DNA of 13,927 nucleotides, from positions 1 through 13,927 of the forward strand of contig JBEKNT010000157.1 in the NCBI GenBank assembly GCA_049522565.1. Reading direction: 5' to 3'. Positions 6,574-13,526 of the stretch are shown piece after piece. Positions within the stretch are counted from its first letter, which is position 1. Each line of letters starts with the position of its first letter. The notes under the pieces are model-generated. The model saw only the letters and a program-made list of their open reading frames with translations. It made no database searches and was not told where the DNA came from. The DNA comes from JASHVB01 sp049522565. GTDB taxonomy: Bacteria > Pseudomonadota > Alphaproteobacteria > Acetobacterales > Acetobacteraceae. A program made the translations under genes and the position numbers.

Positions 6574-7815
6574 ATGCCTACGCCGATCGCCCGCCGCGGC
6601 ATGCTGCAAGCCGGACTTGCCACCGCAGCGGCCGCCACCTTGCCGCGCCGTGGCCGCGCACAGCCGCAGCCGATCCGCATCGGCGTGCTGACCGACATGA
6701 ATGGCGTCTACGCGGCCAATACCGGCCCCGGTTCGGTGCTGGGTGCGCGCCTGGCGATCGAGGATTTTTCCAAGCTGCACCCCGACCTGAAGGTCGAACT
6801 GGTATCGGCCGACCTGCAGCTCAAGCCGGACGTTGCGTTGGGCATCGCGTCCGACTGGTACGCCAACCAAGGCGTCGATCTGGTGACCGACGTGCCGCTG
6901 TCCTCGGCGGCCTTCGCCATCGGCGACCTGGCGAAGCAGAAGGACAAGCTGGCGATCTTCACCGGCGGCGCGTCGGCCGATATCACTGGCGGGCACTGCG
7001 GCCCGAACCACCTGCACTGGGTCTACGACACCTGGTCGATGCCGCACGGCGTGGTGGATGCGTCGGTGAAGGAAGGCGGCAACACCTGGTTTTTCATCAC
7101 CGCCGACTATGCGTTCGGCCATTCGCTGGAGCATGACGCCGCCGGCTTCGTGACCGCCGCCGGCGGCAAGGTGCTGGGCGAGGCGCTGGCGCCGTTCCCC
7201 GGCACCACCGACTTTTCCGCGTTCATCGTGCAGGCGAAGGCCTCCGGCGCCAAGGTGATCGGCCTGGCCAATGGCGGCGGCGACACGGTGAATTGCATCA
7301 AGCAGGCGGCCGAGTTCGGCATCATGAAGAGCGGCGTGAAGGTCGCCGGCCTGATCTTCCTGCTGCACGACGTGCACGGCGTCGGTTTGCCGGCGGCGCA
7401 GGGCGTGCTGCTGACCGAGCCGTTCTACTGGAACCTGAATGCCGGCACGCGCGCCTTCGGCAAACGCTTCGCGGCGCAGTTCAATGGCGTGATGCCCGGC
7501 TCGGTGCATGCCGGGCAGTACTCGGCCGTGACGCACTACCTGAAATCCGTCGTCGCGATCGGCCCGGCAAAAGCCAAGGCGAGCGGACGCGCGGTGATCG
7601 AGCATATGAAGGCGACACCAACCGAGGATCCGCTGTTCGGCAAGGGCCGCGTGCGGCAGGACGGTCGGGTGATCCACGCGATGTATCTGTTCGAGGTGAA
7701 GTCGCCTGCCGCGTCGAAAGAGCCGTGGGACTACTACACGCTGAAGCGCACCATCCCGGCAGAGGAGGGGTTCCGCCCGATGAACGAGGGCGGCTGCAAG
7801 ATGGTGCAGGGCTGA
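6574..7815 (+). CDS. ABC-type branched-chain amino-acid/amide-like substrate-binding protein (LivK/Peripla_BP_6 type)
   Basis: A 413-residue periplasmic type I binding protein that would present a small solute to an ABC permease. The start at 6574 has gggagga (6559-6565) 8 bases upstream and gives an N-terminus with twin arginines (ARRGMLQAG, R7-R8), a hydrophobic stretch at about 10-21 and a likely cleavage near GRAQ, suggesting Tat export. The mature start IRIGVLTDMNGVYAANTG is the hallmark first strand and ligand loop of the family. Further on, VDLVTDVPLSSAAF and FFITADYAFGHSLE match the expected fold positions. Length is usual. No LivHMGF permease or ATPase genes are adjacent; the next gene is an MFS pump 30 bases downstream, so it is an orphan receptor whose partners must lie elsewhere. 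Ligand unknown. Confidence 0.9.
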   Translation: MPTPIARRGMLQAGLATAAAATLPRRGRAQPQPIRIGVLTDMNGVYAANTGPGSVLGARLAIEDFSKLHPDLKVELVSADLQLKPDVALGIASDWYANQGVDLVTDVPLSSAAFAIGDLAKQKDKLAIFTGGASADITGGHCGPNHLHWVYDTWSMPHGVVDASVKEGGNTWFFITADYAFGHSLEHDAAGFVTAAGGKVLGEALAPFPGTTDFSAFIVQAKASGAKVIGLANGGGDTVNCIKQAAEFGIMKSGVKVAGLIFLLHDVHGVGLPAAQGVLLTEPFYWNLNAGTRAFGKRFAAQFNGVMPGSVHAGQYSAVTHYLKSVVAIGPAKAKASGRAVIEHMKATPTEDPLFGKGRVRQDGRVIHAMYLFEVKSPAASKEPWDYYTLKRTIPAEEGFRPMNEGGCKMVQG

Positions 7816-7845
7816 CTCGGGGCCGTTCAATACGTCATAGCAACG

Positions 7846-9405
7846 ATGAGCAGTTTTGTCGCCGGGGCGGGGACTGTCGCGGCTGCGGGGGAGAAATTCC
7901 CGCATCGCGGCATGATCACCTGGTGCATCATCGGCGCGACGCTGTTGCAGTCGCTCGACCAGACGATTGCGAATGTGGCGCTGCCGTACATGCAGGGCAG
8001 CTTCTCGGCGAGCTACGACGAGATCACCTGGGTGCTGACGTCGTATATCACGGCGGCGGCGATCATGACCGCACCGGTGGGCTGGCTTGCCTCGCGCTTC
8101 GGCCGCAAGCAGATGTTCGTCACGTGCGTGGTTGGATTCACCATCGCCTCGATGGCCTGCGGGGCGGCACAGACGCTGGAGCAGATCGTCGTGTTCCGGG
8201 TGTTGCAGGGCATGTTCTCGGCCGGTTTGGTGCCGATCTCGCAGGCGGTCATGCTCGACATCTATCCGCCGGAGCTACGCGGCTGGTCGATGGCGCTGTG
8301 GGGCATGGGCGTAATGATCGGCCCGATCATGGGACCGACGCTCGGCGGCTACCTGACGGCCTGGTACGACTGGCGCTACGTGTTCTACATCAACCTGCCG
8401 TTCGGCATCCTCGCCACGCTGGGGCTACTGGCTTTCCTGCCCAATGTGCCCGGCAGCCGCGCGCTGCGGTTCGACTGGATGGGCTTCGCGATGCTGTCGC
8501 TCAGCATCGGCGCGTTGCAAATCATGCTCGATCGTGGACAGGAGCAGGACTGGTTTGCCGCGAAGGAGATCGTGGTCGAGGGGGTGGTGGCGGGCTTGGC
8601 CGGCTATTTGTTCCTGGTGCATCTTGGCGGGTCGCGGCGACCGCTGATCCGTCCGGCGCTGTTCCGCGACGTGAACTTTTCCGCCGGGATCGTGCTGATG
8701 TTCGCGACCGGAACGTTGCTGGTGTCGAGCATTGCGCTGATGGCGCCGTGGCTGCAGAACCTGGGGAACTATCCGGTGGCGACCGCGGGGTTGATGATGG
8801 CGCCGCGCGGGCTCGGCAACATGGTGACGATCGTGCTGAGCGGGCGGCTGTCCCACCGCATCGACGCGCGGCTGATGGTCGGGACGGGGCTGCTGATCGA
8901 GTGCCTGTCGTTCTGGATCATGACCGGCTGGACACCGGACGTGTCGTCCCAAACGTTGATCCTGACGATTATCCTGCAGGGTGCCGGGGTTGGACTGATC
9001 TTCACGCCCTTGCAGATGCTGGCGTTCGCGACGATCGATCCGGCATTGCGCACCGAAGGCGCGGGCCTGTTCAGCCTGTTCCGCAATATCGGCGCGGCGG
9101 TCGGAGTGTCGGTGGTCACCACCATGCTGGCGCGCAACACGCAGGTACTGCACGAGTCGATCGGTGCCGGCGTCAATCCGTTCAACCGCGCGCTGGGGGC
9201 GTTGGGTATGCTGAACCCGGCGCACGTGCATGGCGCGGCGCTGCTGGACCAGTTGATCAACCAGCAGGCGCAGATCATCGCGTATGTGGACGACTATAAG
9301 CTGCTGATTCTTACGACGCTGCCGGCGCTGCTGTTGCTGTTGGTGATGCGGCGTCCGCGCTACGTCACCGGTGCGGCGCCGGTGCAGGCGGAGGCGATGG
9401 AGTAG
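7846..9405 (+). CDS. DHA2-family MFS multidrug efflux protein (EmrB/QacA type)
   Basis: A 519-residue inner-membrane antiporter of the 14-transmembrane DHA2 family, expected to expel drugs or toxic organics using the proton gradient. The landmarks are motif D1 LDQTIANVALP (37-47), motif A GWLASRFGRK (79-88), an RVLQGM segment, and antiporter motif C GVMIGPIMGPTLGG (155-168). WRYVFYINLPFG is the characteristic EmrB-like stretch after it. The ATG at 7846 has no convincing Shine-Dalgarno; the next in-frame ATG (7912) would remove 22 residues ahead of the first helix and is possible. It follows the binding-protein gene after only 30 bases and may be co-transcribed. No EmrA-type membrane-fusion gene adjoins it, so it may act alone or with a distant partner. 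Substrate is unknown. Confidence 0.93.
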   Translation: MSSFVAGAGTVAAAGEKFPHRGMITWCIIGATLLQSLDQTIANVALPYMQGSFSASYDEITWVLTSYITAAAIMTAPVGWLASRFGRKQMFVTCVVGFTIASMACGAAQTLEQIVVFRVLQGMFSAGLVPISQAVMLDIYPPELRGWSMALWGMGVMIGPIMGPTLGGYLTAWYDWRYVFYINLPFGILATLGLLAFLPNVPGSRALRFDWMGFAMLSLSIGALQIMLDRGQEQDWFAAKEIVVEGVVAGLAGYLFLVHLGGSRRPLIRPALFRDVNFSAGIVLMFATGTLLVSSIALMAPWLQNLGNYPVATAGLMMAPRGLGNMVTIVLSGRLSHRIDARLMVGTGLLIECLSFWIMTGWTPDVSSQTLILTIILQGAGVGLIFTPLQMLAFATIDPALRTEGAGLFSLFRNIGAAVGVSVVTTMLARNTQVLHESIGAGVNPFNRALGALGMLNPAHVHGAALLDQLINQQAQIIAYVDDYKLLILTTLPALLLLLVMRRPRYVTGAAPVQAEAME

Positions 9406-9413
9406 CCCTGCCA

Positions 9414-9558
9414 CCTCTCCGGCGCTGCGCGAGAGGGCGAGACGCGACGGCGAGGGTGAGGGTGACCGGGTCGGCAGGTAGCCGGTAGAGCGAGGCGACC
9501 CGATCACGCTCACCCTCGACGCTGCGCGTCTCAATCTCTCCCGCTCCCGCGGGAGAGG
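9414..9558. repeat. Large inverted repeat (about 145 bp) between convergent genes, likely bidirectional transcript end
   Basis: The left arm begins cctctcc (9414) and includes gagacgcga and gagggtgagggtgaccgggtcg. The right arm, read as reverse complement from 9558, gives cctctcccgc, gagacgcgc and gagggtgagcgtgatcgggtcg, so about 60-base arms match imperfectly around a short centre near 9473-9493. The right end also has a compact hairpin, ctcccgcgggag (9545-9554 region). It fills the gap between the stops of the MFS gene and the HD-domain gene, so its transcripts in either direction would fold strongly. No U-tract is evident, so terminator function is inferred. Confidence 0.75.
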
Positions 9559-9563
9559 GTTAC

Positions 9564-10115
9564 CTACGCGCGGATGCACTCCCGCAGATATGGCAGGAAA
9601 TGCGCCACCGGTGGAGTTGGCAGGCCGGCGACCTTGGCTCCCTCGTCGAAGCGGCGCAGCCGCACCGCTGCCTCGGCGTGCGGCAGGGCGCGGAACGATG
9701 CGGCCTGCGCGGCTGACATCGGACCGCCCTGCAACGCCAGGCTGCGCACGCTGTCCGGTGAGAGCCTGGCGAAATAGTCCGCCTCCGTCGCGCACAGATA
9801 GCGCTTGGCCGCAACGTGCAGTCGCACCGGCTCCGTCACCGCCGGCCCGAACAGTGCGGCGAGGTAGGCGCGGCCCAGTTCCTCGTGCCGGTCGTCCACG
9901 CCGTCCGCCGCCGGATCCTCGCCCAGTCCATGCACCATGTGGCCGATGTCATGCAGCAGCGCCGCGGTCACCAGCGCCGCGTCGCCCCCGGTTTGCTCTG
10001 CCAGCAGCGCCGCCTGCAAGGCGTGCTGCAACTGGCTGACCGCGGCCAGGCCGTAGCGGCGGCTGCCTTTGTCCTCCAGCAGTGCGGCGATCGACGCGAT
10101 GGGATCCCGGGTCAT
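9564..10115 (-). CDS. PhnZ-like HD-domain mixed-valent di-iron oxygenase (phosphonate-degradation HD protein family)
   Basis: A 183-residue HD-domain protein strongly resembling PhnZ, the di-iron oxygenase that cleaves the C-P bond of 2-amino-1-hydroxyethylphosphonate to glycine and phosphate. Six metal ligands are in place: H31 (QLQHALQ), H55-D56 (LLHDIGH), H77 (RHEELG), H100 (VRLHVAAKRYLC, with K104) and D157 (RRFDEGAK). The segments AKRYLCAT and LQGGPMS are PhnZ-family hallmarks. PhnZ's substrate-lid Tyr corresponds to Y21, but the acidic residue three positions later (E27 in PhnZ, from memory) aligns with A24, so the substrate may differ, for example an N-methylated or non-amino phosphonate. 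The start at 10115 has AAGGA 10 bases upstream. No hydroxylase partner (PhnY or TmpA) or phosphonate transporter is nearby. Family is firm; substrate is not. Confidence 0.88.
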   Translation of the reverse strand: MTRDPIASIAALLEDKGSRRYGLAAVSQLQHALQAALLAEQTGGDAALVTAALLHDIGHMVHGLGEDPAADGVDDRHEELGRAYLAALFGPAVTEPVRLHVAAKRYLCATEADYFARLSPDSVRSLALQGGPMSAAQAASFRALPHAEAAVRLRRFDEGAKVAGLPTPPVAHFLPYLRECIRA

Positions 10116-10203
10116 GCGGGTGCGATCCTTCGGTTGCAGCCGCTGCGTATAGCGTTCCGCCGCGCGGCCGAGGGTTAAGTTTTTGTGCCGTATCGAGAAC
10201 CGA

Positions 10204-10310
10204 CTGTCATTGCGAGGTGTGAAAGCGGCGAACCAATCCTCCGCCTGACGCGTTGATGCGGGCTCATCGGGCGGGGGATTGCTTCGGCGCTGCGCGCCTC
10301 GCAATGACGG
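10204..10310. repeat. 107-bp dispersed palindromic repeat (TCATTGCGAG family)
   Basis: The left end ctgtcattgcgagg and right end cctcgcaatgacgg are terminal inverted repeats. Reading the right half as reverse complement, about 50 bases align with the left half, including gcgaaccaatcctccgcc against gcgaagcaatcccccgcc. Elements with these TCATTGCGAG...CTCGCAATGA ends are widespread non-coding interspersed repeats in proteobacterial genomes. It occupies most of the divergent gap between the PhnZ-like gene and the dipeptidase. No transposase is encoded, so it would be a non-autonomous element. Confidence 0.85.
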
Positions 10311-10379
10311 CTTGCTCCAGGCCGGCTTGTGGTAGCCCACCCCTTCCGTGTCACGCGGATATCTGCAACCGTGCCCAGC

Positions 10380-11408
10380 ATGAATGACGTCGCCCCCACC
10401 GACACGGTTTCCCTGCATCTGTCCCTGCTCACGCTGGACACGCATATCGACATCCCCTGGCCCACCGGCCCGGACGCCTTCGAGGACAGCCGGCGCTGTG
10501 TCGATCTGCCGAAGATGCGCCGCGGCGGCCTGGGTGCCGGCTGCTTCGCCGCCTATGTGCCGCAGGCCGTGCGCACCCCGGCGTCGGAGCAGATGGCGTT
10601 CGAGCGCGCGGTCGCGATGCTGGGTGCGATCAATGCGATGGGCCGCAGCCAGGACGGCATCACCGCGCGCGTCGCCACCACCGCCGACGCGATCGAGGCA
10701 GCCAAACGCGACGGCGTGCTGGCGATCGTTCCGGCGGTGGAGAACGGCTTCGCCACCGGGGGTGATCTGTCGCGGCTGGCGCGGTTCCGCGCCCTTGGCG
10801 CGCGCTATCTCACGCTGACGCATAACGGCCACAACGCGCTGTCGGACTCCTGCAATCCGCGCAAGGACCTGAACGATGCGCCGGAAGAGCATGGCGGGTT
10901 GTCGCCGCTCGGTCGCGCGGCGATCGCGGAATTGAACCGGCTCGGCATGCTGGTCGATGTCGCGCATGTCTCCCGCGCGGGGATGCTGCAGGCCGCGGAA
11001 GTGTCGCGCACACCGATCGTTTCGACGCATTCCTGCATCCGCGCGCTGTGCGACCATCAGCGCAACATGGACGACGCGCAACTCGATGCGTTGCGCGACG
11101 TGGGTGGAGTGATCCAGATCACCGCGGTGCCGTCTTTCCTCAAGAAGGAGGCCAAGGCCGACCAGGTCACCACCGCGGACTTCGCCGACCACGTCGATTA
11201 TGCGGTGCAGCGGATCGGCATCGACCACGTGGGAATCTCATCGGATTTTGACGGGGGCGGCGGGTTTTCCGGCTGGATGAACGCCGCCGACAGTCCAAAC
11301 ATCACCGCCGAACTGCATCGCCGGGGATATGACCGCGCCGCATTGGCCGCGTTGTGGGGCGGCAACTTCCTGCGGGTGATGCGGCTTGCGGAGGAGGCCG
11401 CGGATTGA
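10380..11408 (+). CDS. Membrane dipeptidase family protein (peptidase M19, renal dipeptidase-like)
   Basis: A 343-residue zinc-dependent hydrolase of family M19, which cleaves dipeptides, including some D-amino-acid or beta-lactam-like substrates. It is a TIM-barrel enzyme of the amidohydrolase superfamily. The zinc site is complete: H22 and D24 in TLDTHID, the bridging E121 in PAVENG, H196 in DVAHVS and H217 in VSTHS, with the later active-site Asp in GISSDFDGG (D289). No signal peptide is present, so it is likely cytoplasmic despite the family name. The ATG at 10380 is preferred to in-frame GTGs at 10329 and 10371 because it sits just ahead of the conserved first strand, but no clear Shine-Dalgarno is seen. 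Its last 47 codons are repeated in degraded form at 12551-12690, on the far side of the SCPU gene. It may once have formed an operon with the aldo-keto reductase. Confidence 0.93.
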   Translation: MNDVAPTDTVSLHLSLLTLDTHIDIPWPTGPDAFEDSRRCVDLPKMRRGGLGAGCFAAYVPQAVRTPASEQMAFERAVAMLGAINAMGRSQDGITARVATTADAIEAAKRDGVLAIVPAVENGFATGGDLSRLARFRALGARYLTLTHNGHNALSDSCNPRKDLNDAPEEHGGLSPLGRAAIAELNRLGMLVDVAHVSRAGMLQAAEVSRTPIVSTHSCIRALCDHQRNMDDAQLDALRDVGGVIQITAVPSFLKKEAKADQVTTADFADHVDYAVQRIGIDHVGISSDFDGGGGFSGWMNAADSPNITAELHRRGYDRAALAALWGGNFLRVMRLAEEAAD

Positions 11409-11516
11409 CGCGCGCCATGCCTGGACATCCGTGCGGATCGCGGCTTGTTCAGGAGGGAGGATTCGCGCATCCTGGAATAACGGTTAACCCAATCGGTTGA
11501 AATATAGAGCTTTGGA
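11409..11516. other. Non-coding gap before the SCPU gene, with an orphan ribosome-binding-like run
   Basis: The gap contains aggagggagg at 11451-11460 but no ATG or GTG start at a usable distance in a long frame. This could be the relic ribosome-binding site of a gene lost when the SCPU gene arrived. The last 40 bases are AT-richer (ggttaaccc, ttgaaatatag), as expected for a promoter, but I cannot define a -35/-10 pair with proper spacing. Confidence 0.3.
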
Positions 11517-12497
11517 ATGACCGTTCATTGGTTGGCGATCTGTTTGTTTGCCTTGATCGAAACCCTGTGCGCGGCTACGCCGGCACTGGCTGACGCCGGA
11601 CTCTGTTCTGCCAGCGCAACATCGGTAAACTTTGGAACGCTTGGTGTCTCGACATTGCAAGGCGCCACAACGATGGGCACGACAACGCTGACCTGTCCGG
11701 GCGGCGAAAACCATTGGTCGACCTGGTATTTCTGTACTTCGATCGGCGTCGGGACGAACAGTGTCAGCCAAACCAACAGAACCCTGACGTCGGGAGCGAA
11801 TTCCATTGCTTATCAGCTCTACATGGATTCGGGATATGCGAATATCTTCCAATATGTGGGCACCGACGTGTATTCTGGCGCTTACAGCTATACGACCGGG
11901 GCTTCCGTTCCGCAAACGATCTACGCAAAGATATCGGGATCTCCGCTGTCGGTACCGCCCGGCACCTATTCGGACTCTTACTCATCCGGGGCCCAGGCAG
12001 TCATCACGAGTTTTGGTAACGGCGTCGTCGGTAACCCGGCCAACACCTGTACCGGCTATACCGGCGCCAACTGGTGGAACACCTTGTCGTTCACCGTGTC
12101 CGTCACGCTTCAGGCGAGTTGCATCGTCTCGGCCACGAGCATCAGCTTCGGCAGTGTCGCTTCGCTGGCAAGCAACAACGACACGACGGGTACGGTTTCA
12201 GTAACCTGCACCAGCTCGACGCCTTACAAGATCGCGCTTGGTTACGGAAACGGGGTTGGCGCCGGCGCCGGCAGCGGGCGCTATATGGTCGGACCCGGCG
12301 GATCTCAGATCAATTACAATCTTTACCAGGATTCCAGCCGAAGCACCAATTGGGGCAACAACCTGGGCGTCGACACGGTCGCTTCCACCGGCACAGGCGC
12401 CGACCAGGATTTCACCGTCTATGCGCGCGTGCCGCCACAAACGGTACCGCCCCTGGGTTACTATTCCGATACCGTCGTGGTCACCGTCAATTACTGA
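11517..12497 (+). CDS. Secreted two-domain spore-coat-U (SCPU) protein, Csu-type pilin/adhesin-like
   Basis: A 326-residue exported protein with two SCPU (spore coat protein U) domains, the fold of Csu-type chaperone-usher pilus subunits. A signal peptide is predicted from the hydrophobic stretch at 5-20 and the cleavage-like TPALA-D (21-26), although the n-region unusually lacks Lys/Arg. Domain 1 spans about 28-195 with C30, C60, C73 and C178 and the motif ATSVNFGTLG. Domain 2 spans about 200-326 with C202 in CIVSATSISFGS and C231 in VSVTC, the usual disulfide pair, and it ends in YYSDTVVVTVNY, a typical donor-strand-like C-terminal beta strand. Two-domain SCPU proteins include the tip adhesin CsuE. 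No chaperone, usher or other pilin is nearby. An in-frame stop at 11505 makes 11517 the earliest ATG. Composition is unlike its neighbours: three sampled 60-base blocks hold 33, 29 and 37 G/C, against 43 in a dipeptidase block. Acquisition by transfer is likely (inference). Confidence 0.88.
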   Translation: MTVHWLAICLFALIETLCAATPALADAGLCSASATSVNFGTLGVSTLQGATTMGTTTLTCPGGENHWSTWYFCTSIGVGTNSVSQTNRTLTSGANSIAYQLYMDSGYANIFQYVGTDVYSGAYSYTTGASVPQTIYAKISGSPLSVPPGTYSDSYSSGAQAVITSFGNGVVGNPANTCTGYTGANWWNTLSFTVSVTLQASCIVSATSISFGSVASLASNNDTTGTVSVTCTSSTPYKIALGYGNGVGAGAGSGRYMVGPGGSQINYNLYQDSSRSTNWGNNLGVDTVASTGTGADQDFTVYARVPPQTVPPLGYYSDTVVVTVNY

Positions 12498-12550
12498 CCC
12501 GCCGGCGCGTGCCAACCTGCACTGACACACATCGAAACTGCCGGCTGACT

Positions 12551-12690
12551 TCCGGCTGGACGGATGCCGGCGACTGTCCGAACATCGCGATGGAACGGCA
12601 TCGCCGGGGAATCACAACGCCACGCCGGCGGCATGGCGGGGTGGCAACTCCCTGCGCGTGATGCGCATCGCAGAGGAGGAAGCGGCATGA
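12551..12690 (+). pseudogene. Remnant of a second dipeptidase (M19) C-terminus, frameshifted
   Basis: This stretch is a degraded copy of the last 47 codons of the intact dipeptidase (11268-11408). The first 20 codons read SGWTDAGDCPNIAMERHRRG against SGWMNAADSPNITAELHRRG, with 48 of 60 bases identical by eye. A one-base deletion follows within about 23 bases of poor match. In the shifted frame the end reads GGNSLRVMRIAEEEAA-stop against GGNFLRVMRLAEEAAD-stop, with 44 of 57 bases identical. The upstream parts of the gene are missing. The TGA stop (12688-12690) overlaps the ATG of the aldo-keto reductase in an ATGA junction, so the complete ancestor was probably translationally coupled to that gene. 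It also still supplies the reductase's Shine-Dalgarno site. Confidence 0.85.
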
Positions 12691-13526
12691 CCCGCACCGT
12701 TCGCCTGCCGGATGGCACCGACGTCCCCGCGTTGGGCCAGGGTACCTGGCACATGGGCGAGAACACCCGCCTGGCGAAGCAGGAGGTGGCGGCGCTGAAG
12801 CTCGGCATCGAGCTGGGCGTGACGCTGATCGACACCGCCGAGATGTATGGCAGCGGCGGCGCGGAGGAACTGGTCGGCGAGGCAATCGCCGGCAAACGCG
12901 ACGGCCTGTTCATCGTCAGCAAGGTGCTGCCGAGCAACGCCTCGCGTGCCGGGACGATCGCCGCCTGCGAACGTAGCCTGAAGCGGATGCGCATCGACTG
13001 CATCGACCTGTATCTGCTGCACTGGCCCGGCTCCCATCCGCTGTCCGACACGGTGGAGGCGTTCGGCAAGCTGCGCGACGCGGGGAAAATCCGTTATTGG
13101 GGCGTGTCGAATTTCGACACCGCCGAGATGGAGCGGCTGGCGAAGCTGCCGGCTGGAGGCGCCTGCGCCACCAACCAGGTGCTGTACCATCCGGATACGC
13201 GCGGTATCGAGTTCGACCTGCTGCCGTGGTGCACCCGGCATCGCATGCCGATCATGGCGTATTCGCCGGTCGGCCAGGGCGGGCGCCTGCTGCGCTCGCC
13301 GGCGCTGGCCGCGGTGGCGAAACGGCACGATGCAACGCCGGCACAGATCGCCATCGCCTGGGGCATGCGGCATGGCTCGGTGATTTCGATTCCCAAGGCG
13401 ACCGACCCGGCGCATGTGCGGGAGAACGCGGTGGCGGGGGAGATCAGACTGACGGCAGAGGATCTGGCCGAGATCGACGCGAAGCATCCGCCGCCGCGGA
13501 ACAAGCAGGGGCTGGATATCCTCTGA
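12687..13526 (+). CDS. Aldo/keto reductase, YeaE-like (methylglyoxal reductase type)
   Basis: A 279-residue cytoplasmic NADPH-dependent aldo-keto reductase, a monomeric TIM barrel that reduces aldehydes or ketones to alcohols. The catalytic tetrad is complete: D49 and Y54 (LIDTAEMY), K79 (IVSKV) and H112 (YLLHW). It resembles E. coli YeaE along its length, sharing GQGTW-MGE near the start, GIELGVTLIDTAEMY, CATNQVLYH, RGIEFDLLPWC and IPKA near the C-terminal cofactor-binding segment. YeaE reduces methylglyoxal, which makes detoxification of reactive aldehydes a plausible role, but the substrate here is inferred. The ATG at 12687 is fixed by gaggagga (12673-12680), 6 bases upstream, which lies inside the dipeptidase remnant. 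A longer frame opening at 12564 only extends through that remnant. It was probably once the downstream gene of a dipeptidase operon. Confidence 0.94.
   Translation: MTRTVRLPDGTDVPALGQGTWHMGENTRLAKQEVAALKLGIELGVTLIDTAEMYGSGGAEELVGEAIAGKRDGLFIVSKVLPSNASRAGTIAACERSLKRMRIDCIDLYLLHWPGSHPLSDTVEAFGKLRDAGKIRYWGVSNFDTAEMERLAKLPAGGACATNQVLYHPDTRGIEFDLLPWCTRHRMPIMAYSPVGQGGRLLRSPALAAVAKRHDATPAQIAIAWGMRHGSVISIPKATDPAHVRENAVAGEIRLTAEDLAEIDAKHPPPRNKQGLDIL

Noticed and set aside
7293..9299. 668-residue plus-strand open frame overlapping the binding protein and MFS genes
   Set aside because: It is out of frame with two well-supported genes, Arg/Gly-rich and domainless.
8425..9795. 456-residue minus-strand frame across the MFS gene, the inverted repeat and the start of the HD gene
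   Set aside because: It runs through a structured repeat and antisense to a clear transporter, with no family features.
6405..10310. CRISPR-like repeats
   Set aside because: The repeats are few, palindromic, differ in sequence and length, are not regularly spaced and have no cas genes.
10116..11228. N-terminal extension of the PhnZ-like protein to 554 residues
   Set aside because: The extra part is antisense to the dipeptidase and passes through the dispersed repeat. The compact 183-residue form matches PhnZ family length and has a plausible Shine-Dalgarno site.
11517..12497. Sporulation function from the 'spore coat U' name
   Set aside because: The name is historical, from Myxococcus. In most proteobacteria SCPU domains are pilus or surface subunits, and no sporulation gene is present.
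12564..12686. Longer N-terminus for the aldo-keto reductase
   Set aside because: The extension is encoded by the dipeptidase remnant in another frame, and the strong Shine-Dalgarno site sits just ahead of 12687.
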